This document shows positions 38,351 to 47,582 of a stretch of DNA of 64,000 nucleotides, piece by piece. Source of the stretch: Mangrovimicrobium sediminis (GTDB lineage Bacteria; Pseudomonadota; Gammaproteobacteria; Pseudomonadales; Halieaceae); assembly GCF_004745945.1 (NCBI RefSeq), contig NZ_SRLE01000004.1, forward strand, positions 186,001 through 250,000, read 5' to 3'. The number at the start of each line of letters is the position of its first letter. The stretch's first letter is position 1. The notes below the pieces were generated by a model. It was not told the origin of the DNA, did no database searches, and saw nothing but the letters and a program-made list of their open reading frames with translations. A program made the position numbers and the translations under genes.

Positions 38351-41017
38351 TCACCGCTCGAAACTCTTGCCCAGGCTGTGGCACAGGTTGCAGGCCACCG
38401 GTTCGCCGGCGGCGACGCTGCGTGTCTGTCCCTCCACGGAAAAGCTGCGCGCGACAGGCGTACGCGAGAGCACGCTGCCGAGGTGGTCCGCGCCGTGGCA
38501 GTCGCCGCACAGGCCGCCGCCCGGCCTGCCGTTCTCGCGCTTGGCGAGGTCCTTGTGCGCCTCGCGCCAGAAGCGCGGGTCGTCCACCAGGTGCATGTTG
38601 TGCGGGCCGTCCAGGGTGCGCGCGGACATCGCCGCGGTGTCGTGGCAGGCGCTGCATTCACCGATCGGTCCCGCGTGACCCTGTAGTTGCAGGGCGAGCA
38701 GGTTGTCGTTGGCCAGCGGTTCCGCCACCGGCCATTCCGCGTGGGTCGCCCCGTGGCAGCCCTCGCACATTACGCCGCCGTGACCGGTGCTCACCCGGTA
38801 CAGTTGCGGGTTGCCGGCGCCGGGGTTGGCAAAGCCATTGAAACTGGCCGGCACGGCCGGTTCGGCGAACAGCTTGTTCTGCGGCACGATCGGCGTGGCC
38901 TTGGGGTCGTCGAGACGGAAGGCCTGGCGCAGGCGGATACCGTCGCTGACGCCGTTGCTGTCCACGTGGTTGACCATGACGTCGGCTTCGCCCGCCAGGT
39001 TGTCGTTGGCATCGCCGGTGTGGCAGGAGCCGCAACCCGGTTCGTTGGCCCAGGGCACGCGCGGCTGCGGGCTGTCCGGGTCGTAGAAGTTACCCAGCCC
39101 GAGCTGGAAGGCGCCGAGTGCAGCGGAGGACACTCCGGCGGAGAAGTCCGCGCCGATCTGCTGCAGGTCGCCGTGGCAGTCGCTGCACAGCATGCCGCCG
39201 TTGTACATGGCGCCGCGCAGGCACTGGGTATCCTTGCCCGGGTGGCACTGGTAGCAGTTTTCCTCCAGCGCGGCCAGGCGCGCATCCTGGTTCTCGATGG
39301 CGCCGGTGAGGGGGTTCTGCACCGCGGGTGGAATCGCCGGGAACAGGCCGTCGAGGGCGCCGTGGTGGTTGTGCATGACGCGTGAGTTACTCTCGTGCGC
39401 CAACTGGTTGCGGCCATTGGCCTCGCTGCCCGCCGGGCCGGCCACGGGGCCGACCTGGGCGAGGTCCAGGGCAGGGGTGTAGTGGCAGTTCTGGCAGACT
39501 ACCGGCGAGCGCTCCTCGATGGCCTGCCGGGCGAGACAGTTCAGGTCGCCGTTGGGCGCTGCACCCAGGATATCGCAGGGCGCTGGCGCGTTGCCGGTGT
39601 CGACGTAGGTCGCGCCGTGCTTCAGGTCGTGCAAGCGCAGGATGTTGATATCCGCGCCGTACTCGATACTCACCGCTGTCGGCACGCTGCCCAGCAGCGG
39701 GTCCTGTTGGCGGTCGGCGACCGGAAGGCCGGCATCCACCAGCGCATCGAGCGGCGCGGTGGACAGCCGCTGCGGCACATCTGCGAGCGCGCCGTGGCAG
39801 TTGGAACAGCTGGTTTCGCTGGATACGGGCAGCACCGCGTCGGAAGTGGCCAGGACGCTGTCGCCGAGGCGCGCCTCGACGCGCACCAGCGGGAACGGGT
39901 TCTGCCGGCCGAGGTCGTCGAAGGGCGAGAAGGGAATGCCCGCCGCCTCGTGCCAGTCGACATCGGCGGCGACGTAGCCGAAGGGAAAGTTGATGAAGAA
40001 CGGTTTGTCCCCGTAGCGCTCCAGCACCGGTTGCGGCTGGTTGGTGACCAGTGGATCACCGCTGCCGGGCATCAGTTGCTGGGAGACTTCGAGTTCGCCG
40101 TCCGCGCTACCCGCCACGCCGTCGACGATGCCATCGGGGCCGATGTACAGCAACTCGGTATTGGGAACCAACAGGCCCTGGTCGGCGTTGACGAGGTCCG
40201 CCAGGGGCACTGGCAGCACCGGCGGGTAGAAGCTCGCCCAGGCGCCGCGGTCGATCATCTGCCAGAAGTTGGTCTTGAACAGGCTGCCGTCGGGGGCGAT
40301 GCCCGGCCGCGGTCCGCCAGCTGCCAGGATCGGGTCGTCAGGGTTGGAAGCCGCCGAGTAGTAAAGCGCGACTTCGGCCGGGTTGAGTTCCGGGCGTGCA
40401 CCGCGGCGCACGACCTGCGCGAGCATAACCTGGAACGGGGGCAGGATATTGGCGATACGGCCGTCGAGGTCCAGGCAGTGCATGCCGAGGTCGTTGACAG
40501 CGAGTAACGTATAGACGCCGCCGCTCACTCTTGGCCGCTCCGGTACCGGCGAGAAGGGCAGGGGTTGCAGGCCGGGGACGCTGGTGGAGTTAATCGAGAC
40601 TGCAGCCACCGGCTCGTCATCGTCGATGATCCTGGCGACGCCGGTCTTGTCGGCGATGCGTCCGTTCTGCGGTTTGGACAGCACCGCCTGGAAGCGTTCA
40701 TTCTCTTCCGCAACACCGTCGTCGAGGATCACCACCGCAAAGAATCTCGGCTGCTCCCAGTCTTCGCTGGTGAATACCAGGGTCGCGCTGGTGGCGAGAT
40801 AGTCGCTGCCGGCCTCGGCGCTGCGATCGCGGGTCGAGATCGGCACTGAGACTGGACGGTCCGCCTTGGGCGCCTTGTTCAGCGACACGGGAAACAGCGC
40901 GGTGCCGGCGGATTCAGACACCTTCACACCGCCGATACTGACTTGCGGCGGGGCACCCAGGGCAAGGGCAGGAACAAGGCCTAACAGGCCGGCTAGGCGG
41001 GGGGCAGGCGAGCGCAT
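38351..41017 (-). CDS. Exported nonahaem cytochrome c with Calx-beta domain
   Basis: 888-residue exported protein. A signal peptide (about 1-22) is followed by a Calx-beta-like domain (about 23-135, VSESAGTALFPVSL, IIDDDEP), a segment LLAVNDLGMHC at about 171-181, and nine CxxCH haem c motifs in the C-terminal half (about residues 404, 508, 588, 611, 662, 751, 788, 837 and 876). Extra histidines between motifs could serve as distal ligands. It is probably a periplasmic or surface electron-transfer protein. ATG 41017 has GAGGGT upstream; the frame is open to 41080. It is convergent with the PQQ dehydrogenase. Confidence 0.85.
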   Translation of the reverse strand: MRSPAPRLAGLLGLVPALALGAPPQVSIGGVKVSESAGTALFPVSLNKAPKADRPVSVPISTRDRSAEAGSDYLATSATLVFTSEDWEQPRFFAVVILDDGVAEENERFQAVLSKPQNGRIADKTGVARIIDDDEPVAAVSINSTSVPGLQPLPFSPVPERPRVSGGVYTLLAVNDLGMHCLDLDGRIANILPPFQVMLAQVVRRGARPELNPAEVALYYSAASNPDDPILAAGGPRPGIAPDGSLFKTNFWQMIDRGAWASFYPPVLPVPLADLVNADQGLLVPNTELLYIGPDGIVDGVAGSADGELEVSQQLMPGSGDPLVTNQPQPVLERYGDKPFFINFPFGYVAADVDWHEAAGIPFSPFDDLGRQNPFPLVRVEARLGDSVLATSDAVLPVSSETSCSNCHGALADVPQRLSTAPLDALVDAGLPVADRQQDPLLGSVPTAVSIEYGADINILRLHDLKHGATYVDTGNAPAPCDILGAAPNGDLNCLARQAIEERSPVVCQNCHYTPALDLAQVGPVAGPAGSEANGRNQLAHESNSRVMHNHHGALDGLFPAIPPAVQNPLTGAIENQDARLAALEENCYQCHPGKDTQCLRGAMYNGGMLCSDCHGDLQQIGADFSAGVSSAALGAFQLGLGNFYDPDSPQPRVPWANEPGCGSCHTGDANDNLAGEADVMVNHVDSNGVSDGIRLRQAFRLDDPKATPIVPQNKLFAEPAVPASFNGFANPGAGNPQLYRVSTGHGGVMCEGCHGATHAEWPVAEPLANDNLLALQLQGHAGPIGECSACHDTAAMSARTLDGPHNMHLVDDPRFWREAHKDLAKRENGRPGGGLCGDCHGADHLGSVLSRTPVARSFSVEGQTRSVAAGEPVACNLCHSLGKSFER

Positions 41018-41374
41018 AGGAACCCTCGAGCTGGATTCAGGGCATTGTGTTGCGCAGGGATACCATGCAGGGCTTAACATAACCTTAAGAAAGATATGGG
41101 TATGACTTGCTGGCGGCTGGCGCGGCGGTAGTGACTGACGACCCGGGGCTTGCCGCGTTAAAATTCCGCGGATGAAATCATCCCGATGCAGCTACAGGTT
41201 TTCACGCCATTCCGCCGGCTTACAGGCTTCCAGCCCCTGTGGCGGGCGCCGTTTCAACTGCGCTGCGCCGGGTGGCTTTTTCCCTGTGCCTCTGGCGCAC
41301 GCTATCCGCCGCGCGCAGGACGAGACGGTGGACGACGTTTGTGCCGTGCTCGCCACGCGGGCGGGGTACTGAGC
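41018..41374. other. Divergent gap between cytochrome and beta-lactamase-fold genes
   Basis: 357 bp with the upstream regions of both genes. It includes an AT-richer patch near 41079-41100. Open frames cross the right half, but none has a convincing start or composition. No RNA or repeat is seen. Confidence 0.45.
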
Positions 41375-42730
41375 ATGGCCCTGTCTGGCTGGTCACGCGC
41401 CATCCTGCTGAGCCTGCTGGCGCTGGTGCTACTGTTTTTCGCGGCCTTGCGGCTGGCCGGCATTCCCCTGCGCGGCGTCGATGACGCCCTGCCGGTAGCG
41501 ACCGGGCTGGCGGCCAAGCTCGCCTGCTCCGCCATGCACCTGTCCGGCTTCGACGAGGCACAGGTGCGCCGGGACATCGGGCGCTTTTCGCCGGTGCTGG
41601 ACCACGTTGCACTGAGTTACCCCGACTCGAAACAGGTTCGCGCGGAACTGTTCGGTGTATCCGCCACCGCGCGTTTTTATCCCGGCCTCGGCTGCACCTT
41701 GCAACACGCGCAGATGTTCCCGTTGGAATCCATCGAGGTTCCCGCGGTGCCGGCGCCTGCCGCAGCCCTGCCACTTGCAGACGCCACGCCCATGCAGGCG
41801 TTGGTGGAGGCACAACTCGCGGCAGACCGCGACGCCGGCCTGGACACCCGCGCATTGCTGGTGGTGCGCGCAGGCAAGGTGCTCGGCGAGGCCTACGCGC
41901 CTGGCATCGATGCGCAGACCGCATTGCTCGGCTGGTCCATGGGCAAAAGTGTCACCGCCATGATGGCGGGACGACTGGAGGCGCTGGGGTTGCTCACTCC
42001 GGGTGAGACGGACCTGTTTTCCGCCTGGTCCGGCGACGAGCGCGCCGCGATAACCCTTGAGCAGATGCTGCAAATGTCCTCCGGCCTGGACTTCTCCGAG
42101 CCCTATGTGCCGGGCAACGATTCCACGCGCATGCTGTTCACCGCTCCCAGCGCTTCTGCGGTGGCCATGGCCAGCCCGCTGGCGTTCCCCCCGGGGTCAC
42201 ACTTCGCCTACTCGTCGGGGACCACCAACCTGTTGTGCCGACTCGTCAGCGAGCGCCTCACTGGCGGACCGCAGGCGCTGGTAGACTTCTTCCAGCGCGA
42301 AGTGGTCGCACCGCTGGGCCTGCAAAACACCACCCTGGAACTGGACCCCTCCGGGGTGTTCGTCGGCAGTTCCTACATCTACGCCAGCGCCCGCGACTGG
42401 GCGCGGCTTGCTCAACCCCTGCTGCGCGACGGGCGGGTGGGCGATGCCCAGTGGCTGCCCGCAGGCTGGGTGGCGCGCGCCACCGCGCCGAACCCCAGCG
42501 ACAACGAACCGCGCTACGGCTACCAGTTCTGGCTCAACGGCACACAAGGCGAATTGCGCTGGCCGGCGTTGCCCGTGGATACCTTCGCCATGTCCGGGCA
42601 CAACGGCCAGGAAGTCGTGATCGTGCCATCGCGCGATACGGTGCTGGTGCGCCTGGGCTGGACCCAGGGTACTTACCCGATGGAGGCTCGGTTTGCCGAC
42701 TTACTCGCCGCGCTGCCGCCCGCTGACTGA
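41375..42730 (+). CDS. Serine beta-lactamase-fold hydrolase (class C/EstB-like)
   Basis: 451-residue protein anchored or exported by an N-terminal hydrophobic segment (about 8-28). The catalytic SxxK motif is SMGK, and the Tyr motif is YSS near the middle (FAYSSGTTNLLCRLV), as in penicillin-binding-protein-like esterases and amidases. A MSGHNGQEV segment near the C-terminus replaces the KTG box. The substrate is unknown: esterase, peptidase and 6-aminohexanoate-dimer-hydrolase-like activities are all possible. ATG 41375 is chosen because it gives the membrane segment at the N-terminus. Confidence 0.82.
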   Translation: MALSGWSRAILLSLLALVLLFFAALRLAGIPLRGVDDALPVATGLAAKLACSAMHLSGFDEAQVRRDIGRFSPVLDHVALSYPDSKQVRAELFGVSATARFYPGLGCTLQHAQMFPLESIEVPAVPAPAAALPLADATPMQALVEAQLAADRDAGLDTRALLVVRAGKVLGEAYAPGIDAQTALLGWSMGKSVTAMMAGRLEALGLLTPGETDLFSAWSGDERAAITLEQMLQMSSGLDFSEPYVPGNDSTRMLFTAPSASAVAMASPLAFPPGSHFAYSSGTTNLLCRLVSERLTGGPQALVDFFQREVVAPLGLQNTTLELDPSGVFVGSSYIYASARDWARLAQPLLRDGRVGDAQWLPAGWVARATAPNPSDNEPRYGYQFWLNGTQGELRWPALPVDTFAMSGHNGQEVVIVPSRDTVLVRLGWTQGTYPMEARFADLLAALPPAD

Positions 42731-42800
42731 GCGCTCGGGACTGTCCTTGGCCGCTGCCATTCGCTAGACTTCCCGGCTCACTCACGACAAGAGCTGCACC

Positions 42801-43286
42801 ATGTCGCAATTCACCCACCTGGACGAAACCGGCGCTGCGCGCATGGTCGATGTCGGTGCCAAGGAAGTGACCGAGCGGGTTGCCATTGCCCGCGCCGAGG
42901 TGCACATGCTGCCGGAAACCCTGCGCCTGTTGCGCGAGGGCGGGCACAAGAAAGGCGACGTCATCGCCGTGGCGCGCATTGCCGGTATCCAGGGCGCGAA
43001 GAAATGCTCGGACCTCATTCCGCTGTGCCACCCGCTGATGCTCAACTCGGTCAAGGTCGATTTCGAGTTCGACGAGGCCAGTAGCGCGGTGGCGATCACC
43101 GGCCAGTGCAAGGTCTCGGGCAAGACAGGCGTGGAGATGGAAGCGCTGACAGCCGTTTCCGTGGCAGCGTTGACCCTGTACGACATGTGCAAGGCGATCG
43201 ACCGCGGCATGCAGATCCGCAACATCGGCCTGGTGGAAAAACTCGGCGGCAAATCCGGGCACTGGCAACGCGAGGACGGCGAGTAA
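42801..43286 (+). CDS. moaC: Cyclic pyranopterin monophosphate synthase
   Basis: 161-residue molybdenum cofactor enzyme that forms cPMP from the MoaA product. Signatures are [29 protein letters not shown] and the active-site region [15 protein letters not shown]. The stop overlaps the moaD start by one base. The partner moaA is not in the window. Confidence 0.96.
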   Translation: MSQFTHLDETGAARMVDVGAKEVTERVAIARAEVHMLPETLRLLREGGHKKGDVIAVARIAGIQGAKKCSDLIPLCHPLMLNSVKVDFEFDEASSAVAITGQCKVSGKTGVEMEALTAVSVAALTLYDMCKAIDRGMQIRNIGLVEKLGGKSGHWQREDGE

Positions 43287-43540
43287 TGCTGCGCGTGCTG
43301 TTCTTCGGCCGGCTGCGCGAGGAACTCGGTTGCGGCGAAATCGAGGTCATTGCGGACGACAGCTGTCGCGACCTCGACGCCCTGCAGGCGCAGCTGTGTG
43401 CCGCCAACGGCGAGCGCTGGACGCGCGCACTTGGCGCAGCCAACACCATCCGCGCACTGAACCAGGTGATGGTCAGCGGTAATGCGCCGCTGGCCGATGG
43501 CGACGAAGTCGCCTTCTTTCCGCCAGTCACCGGGGGCTGA
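43286..43540 (+). CDS. moaD: Molybdopterin synthase small subunit
   Basis: 84-residue ubiquitin-like sulfur carrier. It begins [15 protein letters not shown] and ends in the essential VTGG tail, whose last glycine becomes the thiocarboxylate that supplies sulfur to cPMP. It is translationally coupled to moaC and followed 2 bp later by moaE. Confidence 0.93.
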   Translation: MLRVLFFGRLREELGCGEIEVIADDSCRDLDALQAQLCAANGERWTRALGAANTIRALNQVMVSGNAPLADGDEVAFFPPVTGG

Positions 43541-43542
43541 GC

Positions 43543-44013
43543 GTGAAGGCGTTGCTCGAAGTCAGCGTGCAGGAAAGCGATTTCGATTTGCGCATACTGC
43601 AGGGCAGCCTGTTGCGCGGCGCCGCGGAAGAGGGCGGGGTTGCCACATTCACCGGCTACGTGCGCGGCAGCAACGATCAGCGCGGCGTCAGTACCCTGCT
43701 GTTGGAACATTACCCGGGCATGACCGAACGCAGCATCCTCGCTATCCTTGAAGAGAGCGCCGAACGCTGGCCGCTGCTCGCCGCGCGGGTCGTGCACCGG
43801 GTGGGCGAACTCGCACCTGGCGACCAGATCGTCTGGGTCGGTGTCAGCGCCGCGCACCGCGAGGCCGCCTTCGCCGCCTGCGAGTTCATCATGGACTACC
43901 TCAAGACCCGTGCACCGTTCTGGAAAAAAGAGCGCGGCCCGCAGGGCGAACACTGGGTGGATGCCCGCGACAGCGACAGCGAACGGGCCGAGCGCTGGCA
44001 GGCACAGCAGTAA
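43543..44013 (+). CDS. moaE: Molybdopterin synthase catalytic subunit
   Basis: 156-residue large subunit of molybdopterin synthase. Family segments are GGVATFTGYVRG, LEHYPGMTE, HRVGELAPGD and the active-site lysines in LKTRAPFWKKE. It starts at GTG 43543, 2 bp after moaD, and forms the MoaD2E2 complex that inserts two sulfurs into cPMP. Confidence 0.95.
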   Translation: MKALLEVSVQESDFDLRILQGSLLRGAAEEGGVATFTGYVRGSNDQRGVSTLLLEHYPGMTERSILAILEESAERWPLLAARVVHRVGELAPGDQIVWVGVSAAHREAAFAACEFIMDYLKTRAPFWKKERGPQGEHWVDARDSDSERAERWQAQQ

Positions 44014-44079
44014 CCAACTGGCAGGCTACAGGCAGGCACAGGCCCGGGCCGTATCACATAACAATACAGGGAGAACAAG

Positions 44080-44556
44080 ATGGATATCGACCCGCGCGAC
44101 CTGCGCAACGCCCTCGGGCGTTTCGCCACCGGCGTTTGCGTGATTACGACCGTGAGCCGTGAGGGGGAGCCCCTGGGCCTGACCGCCAATTCCTTCGCCT
44201 CGGTGTCGCTGGAGCCGCCGCTGGTGCTGTGGAGCCTGCAGAACAATTCCGAGGTCTACGACGCCTTCGCCAGTCCGCGCTATTACGCCATCAACGTACT
44301 GGCCAGCGAGCACATGGCGCTGTCCAACCGCTACGCCAAGAAGGGCGATCACCGCCTGGACCCGGCGCATATCCGCTTCGGCCGCCACGGCGCGCCGGTG
44401 CTGCGCGATGCGCTGGTCAGCTTCGAGTGTGAGTTGCATGCCACCCACGACGGTGGTGATCACGTGATCATCGTCGGCCGCATCCGCGACATGCTGACCC
44501 GGCCCACCGGCGAGCCGCTGCTGTTCTACTGCGGCGCGTATCGCGAACTGCACTGA
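44080..44556 (+). CDS. Flavin reductase-like FMN-binding protein
   Basis: 158-residue flavin reductase-like domain protein: ALGRFATGVCVITT, GLTANSFASVSLEPPLVLW, a conserved YYAINVLA segment and HVIIVGRI. Such proteins reduce FMN or FAD with NAD(P)H and feed two-component monooxygenases. No oxygenase partner lies next to it. It follows moaE by 66 bp and may be in the same transcript. Confidence 0.88.
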   Translation: MDIDPRDLRNALGRFATGVCVITTVSREGEPLGLTANSFASVSLEPPLVLWSLQNNSEVYDAFASPRYYAINVLASEHMALSNRYAKKGDHRLDPAHIRFGRHGAPVLRDALVSFECELHATHDGGDHVIIVGRIRDMLTRPTGEPLLFYCGAYRELH

Positions 44557-44612
44557 CGCGCAGCGCGCTGTCCCCAAGTCGAAAGACCACACCCAGCAAA
44601 AGGTTTGAGCCT

Positions 44613-44642
44613 GTCGCGCCCGCTCGCCCCGCGAGCGGCGAC
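44613..44642. other. Hairpin between flavin reductase and Nudix genes
   Basis: CGCTCGC / GCGAGCG with a CCC loop is extended by an outer GTCGC / GCGAC pair after a small bulge. It has no T-tract; it is a possible terminator or 3' stabiliser. A TATACT box follows at 44647-44652, before the Nudix gene. Confidence 0.35.
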
Positions 44643-44684
44643 GCTTTATACTGAGGGGCTTATGGCTTCCGGCGCGATACCCCG

Positions 44685-45224
44685 ATGAAATTCTGTACCA
44701 GCTGCGGTCACGCGGTGGCGCTGCGCGTGCCCGAGGGCGACGACCGCGAGCGCTATGTCTGCACCGCCTGCGAGTTCATTCACTACACCAATCCGCGCAT
44801 CATCGTCGGCTGCCTGCCGGTGTACGAGGACAAGGTCCTGTTGTGCAAGCGCGCCATCGAGCCGCGCTACGGCCTGTGGACGCTGCCCGCCGGGTTCATG
44901 GAAAACGGCGAGACCACCATGGCCGGCGCCGCCCGCGAAACCTGGGAGGAGGCCCGCGCCCGGGTCAGCAACCTCGAGTTGTACCGCATCTTCGACCTGC
45001 CCTACATCAGCCAGGTATACATGTTCTACCGCTGCGATCTCGACGACGGTAAGTACGGCGTCGGCCCCGAGAGCCTGGAGAGCGGGCTGTACCGCGAGGA
45101 CCAGATTCCCTGGGACGAGATCGCTTTCCCGGTGGTGCGTGAAACCCTGCAGGACTACTTTCGCGACCGCCGCGCCGGCAGCTACCCGATACAGGTGATG
45201 CCGCTCGAATACCGCCCCCACTAA
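44685..45224 (+). CDS. Nudix hydrolase with N-terminal zinc ribbon
   Basis: 179-residue protein. Four cysteines in FCTSCGH and YVCTACEF form a small zinc ribbon (about 1-30). The Nudix box follows: G-FMENG-E-TTMAGAA-RETWEEA, with the glycine after the EE pair replaced. The arrangement resembles NudC-like and ADP-ribose pyrophosphatase-like enzymes that split nucleoside diphosphate derivatives. The substrate is not predictable. Confidence 0.85.
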   Translation: MKFCTSCGHAVALRVPEGDDRERYVCTACEFIHYTNPRIIVGCLPVYEDKVLLCKRAIEPRYGLWTLPAGFMENGETTMAGAARETWEEARARVSNLELYRIFDLPYISQVYMFYRCDLDDGKYGVGPESLESGLYREDQIPWDEIAFPVVRETLQDYFRDRRAGSYPIQVMPLEYRPH

Positions 45225-45248
45225 CGCTCCGAGAACGAGGACAATCCC

Positions 45249-45719
45249 ATGACGTACCCCAAGATCGGCAACCTGGCCCCGGCCTTCACCCTGCTCGACC
45301 AGGACGGCAACAAGGTCAGCCTGAAGCAGTTCCGCGACAAGAAGAACGTGGTGCTGTACTTCTACCCGAAGGCGATGACCCCCGGTTGCACGGTGCAGGC
45401 CTGTGGCCTGCGCGACGTCAAAAAGGACCTCGACAAGCGTGACGCGGTGGTGCTCGGCGTCAGCCCGGACCCGGTCAAGCGCCTGCCCAAATTCATCGAG
45501 AAAGAGGGCCTGAACTTCACCTTGCTGTCCGATGAGGACCATGCAATCGCGGAAAAATACGGCTGCTGGGGCATGAAGAAGTTCATGGGCAAGGAGTTCA
45601 TGGGCCTGATCCGCACCACTTACATCATCGGCAAGGACGGCCGCCTGAAGACTGTCATGGACAAGTTCAAGACCAAGACCCACCACGAGGATGTGCTGGC
45701 GGAGCTGGACGCGCTGTAG
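45249..45719 (+). CDS. bcp: Thioredoxin-dependent peroxiredoxin, Bcp type
   Basis: 156-residue peroxiredoxin of the BCP/PrxQ class that reduces peroxides with thioredoxin. The active site reads YPKAMTPGCTVQAC, with the peroxidatic Cys and a second Cys five residues later, as in PrxQ. The length matches Bcp. It follows the Nudix gene by 24 bp and precedes the metallo-hydrolase gene by 13 bp, so the three are probably co-transcribed. Confidence 0.92.
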   Translation: MTYPKIGNLAPAFTLLDQDGNKVSLKQFRDKKNVVLYFYPKAMTPGCTVQACGLRDVKKDLDKRDAVVLGVSPDPVKRLPKFIEKEGLNFTLLSDEDHAIAEKYGCWGMKKFMGKEFMGLIRTTYIIGKDGRLKTVMDKFKTKTHHEDVLAELDAL

Positions 45720-45732
45720 GGCGTCACCTCCC

Positions 45733-46827
45733 ATGCTGACTTACCCCTTCGAGGACACGCTGCCGCCCGCCGGCCAGGCCATCGACGTCGCCCCCGGCGT
45801 GCGTTGGGTGCGCATGTCGTTGCCGCTGGTGCTCAACCACATCAACCTCTACCTGCTGGAGGACGACGACGGCTGGTGGATCGTGGATACCGGCATGGCG
45901 CTGGGCGAGACCCGCGAACTGTGGGAGCGGGTGTTTGCCGCACACCTGGATGGCAAGCCGGTGAAGGCGGTGCTTTCCACCCACTGGCACCCGGACCACA
46001 CCGGTCTGGCGGGCTGGCTGTGCGAGCGCTGGCAGGTGCCGTTTTACATTACCCGCACCGAGTTCCTCACCGGTATGTTCTACACCCGCTCCAGTCCCGA
46101 ACAGATCGGCGCCGAGCTGGAGGAGCACCAGCAGCGCTGCGGTCGCTCCGCCGAGGATGCCGCGGTGGTGAAGAAATCCATGGGCGGCCTGCGCGATATG
46201 GTGAGCCCGCTGCCGTGCTCCTACCAGCGCCTCACCGATGGCATGACCCTGCCAATTCGCGCCCATCGCTGGCGCGTGCTGATCGGCCGCGGCCACTCGC
46301 CGGAGCACGCCTGCCTGTACAGCGAATCACTGAACGTGCTGATTTCCGGGGACCAGGTCATCCCGCGCATTTCCAGCAACATCAGCGTTGCCGCGGATGA
46401 ACCCGATGCCAACCCGCTCAAGGAGTGGTTGCATTCGTTGGAGCACTTCCTCGAGGCGCTGCCCGACGATGCCCTGGTGCTGCCCGCGCACAACGTGCCG
46501 TTCCACGGCCTGCATCACCGCCTGCGCCACCTGATCGAACACCATGAGGACAACCTGCTGGCATTGGAGGAGGCGCTGGTGGATACCGAGCGTACCGCCA
46601 TTGAACTGGTGCCGTTCATGTTTCACCGCAAGCTGACCGAGGAGCAGGTGGGGATGGCCCTCGGTGAGTGCCTGTCGCACCTCAACTACCTGTTCCAGCG
46701 CGGCCAGGTGGCGCGCCGCACGGATGCCCAGGGGCGCTTCCTGTATACCTCGGTGGACGACACCCTGCCGCTGCGCCTGCGCCAGCGCAGGGATCCGAAG
46801 GACGACTGGCAGCCGCTGCAGGTATAG
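45733..46827 (+). CDS. Metallo-beta-lactamase-fold hydrolase
   Basis: 364-residue protein with the metal site THWHPDHTG (HxHxDH) at about 83-91, a further histidine in GRGHSPEHACLY, and DQVIP. The C-terminal region (about 265-355) is an added helical domain, as in MBL proteins with a C-terminal winged-helix-like part. These act on thioesters, lactones or sulfur compounds. The substrate is unknown. ATG 45733 is chosen over an in-frame codon inside bcp. Confidence 0.85.
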   Translation: MLTYPFEDTLPPAGQAIDVAPGVRWVRMSLPLVLNHINLYLLEDDDGWWIVDTGMALGETRELWERVFAAHLDGKPVKAVLSTHWHPDHTGLAGWLCERWQVPFYITRTEFLTGMFYTRSSPEQIGAELEEHQQRCGRSAEDAAVVKKSMGGLRDMVSPLPCSYQRLTDGMTLPIRAHRWRVLIGRGHSPEHACLYSESLNVLISGDQVIPRISSNISVAADEPDANPLKEWLHSLEHFLEALPDDALVLPAHNVPFHGLHHRLRHLIEHHEDNLLALEEALVDTERTAIELVPFMFHRKLTEEQVGMALGECLSHLNYLFQRGQVARRTDAQGRFLYTSVDDTLPLRLRQRRDPKDDWQPLQV

Positions 46828-46849
46828 GTAAATCAATAGCTTAGAAGGG

Positions 46850-46879
46850 ACACCTGAAGCTCGACAGAGCTTCAGGTGT
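46850..46879. terminator. Bidirectional hairpin between convergent genes
   Basis: A perfect 13 bp stem ACACCTGAAGCTC / GAGCTTCAGGTGT with a GACA loop lies between the MBL gene (+) and the MarR gene (-). There is no T-run. The position between two stops suggests a shared terminator. Confidence 0.6.
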
Positions 46880-46890
46880 GGGCAGTTCGT

Positions 46891-47391
46891 TCAGTTCTGG
46901 TCCGCCCAGGACTCCGGCAGGTAGTCGAGCTCTAGGCGGTCTACCGCCTGGCGCAGGCGCTGCTCCAGGTCATCCAGTTCGCGGGCGCCAATTTTCTGCA
47001 CGTAGTGCGCGCGCACCTCGTCGACCACCTCCAGGGCGTCCGCCACCAGTTGCAGACCGCGCTCGGTGAAGCGGATTTCCTTGGCCCGTTTATCGCTGCT
47101 GTCGATGGCGCGGTCGACATAGCCCAGGCGTTCGAGTTCCTTGAGCAGCTTGCCCATGGCCTGCTGGGTCACCTTGGCGCGCTCGGCCAGTTCGGTGACG
47201 CGCACCGAGCCGGTGCCGAGGTTGGACAGCACCTGGCTGTGGGACGGTCGGATGTCGCTGTAGCCGCGTTCGGCGATACCGCGCAGGACGCGGCGGTCGT
47301 AATCGCGATAGAACTCCTGCAGCAGGCGCGGCAGGTTATTGGATAGCTTGAATGCGATCTCGCGATTGGCTTCGGACGTGGTCTTGGTCAA
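46891..47391 (-). CDS. MarR-family transcriptional regulator
   Basis: 166-residue winged-helix repressor. The DNA-binding core reads VRVTELAERAKVTQQAMGKLLKELERLG in register with MarR proteins, with a DSSDKRAKEIRFTERG wing (both visible at about residues 65-115). The first and last helices form the dimer interface. The start is taken as TTG 47391, because GGGGAGG sits 8 bp upstream and it gives the family length; the frame itself is open to 47529. The ligand and targets are unknown; it faces away from the ExoIII gene. Confidence 0.82.
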   Translation of the reverse strand: MTKTTSEANREIAFKLSNNLPRLLQEFYRDYDRRVLRGIAERGYSDIRPSHSQVLSNLGTGSVRVTELAERAKVTQQAMGKLLKELERLGYVDRAIDSSDKRAKEIRFTERGLQLVADALEVVDEVRAHYVQKIGARELDDLEQRLRQAVDRLELDYLPESWADQN

Positions 47392-47521
47392 TGTATGCGC
47401 CTCCCCTGTGCGGCTACCTGGTGCCAGCCGCCGGTTCCTGTTGTTGTTGTCTCGTGATGGTACCAAGCTCGTGGGGGCTTCCGGCCCGCCTGCGGCTATT
47501 CTACCCATGACGCGGCGCGCG

Positions 47522-47551
47522 TTGAACACGGATTATCGCTTCCGTTACACT
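47522..47551 (+). promoter_or_regulatory. Promoter of the ExoIII gene
   Basis: TTGAAC at 47522-47527 and TACACT at 47546-47551 are separated by 18 bp, about 30 bp upstream of the GTG start at 47583. Confidence 0.5.
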
Positions 47552-47582
47552 GCGCCGCGACTTGAAACAGGAGCAGCAGGGC

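Noticed and set aside
41172-41372. 66-codon frame upstream of the beta-lactamase-fold gene
   Set aside because: No ribosome site and no recognisable domain. The C-terminal part looks slightly protein-like, but support is too weak.
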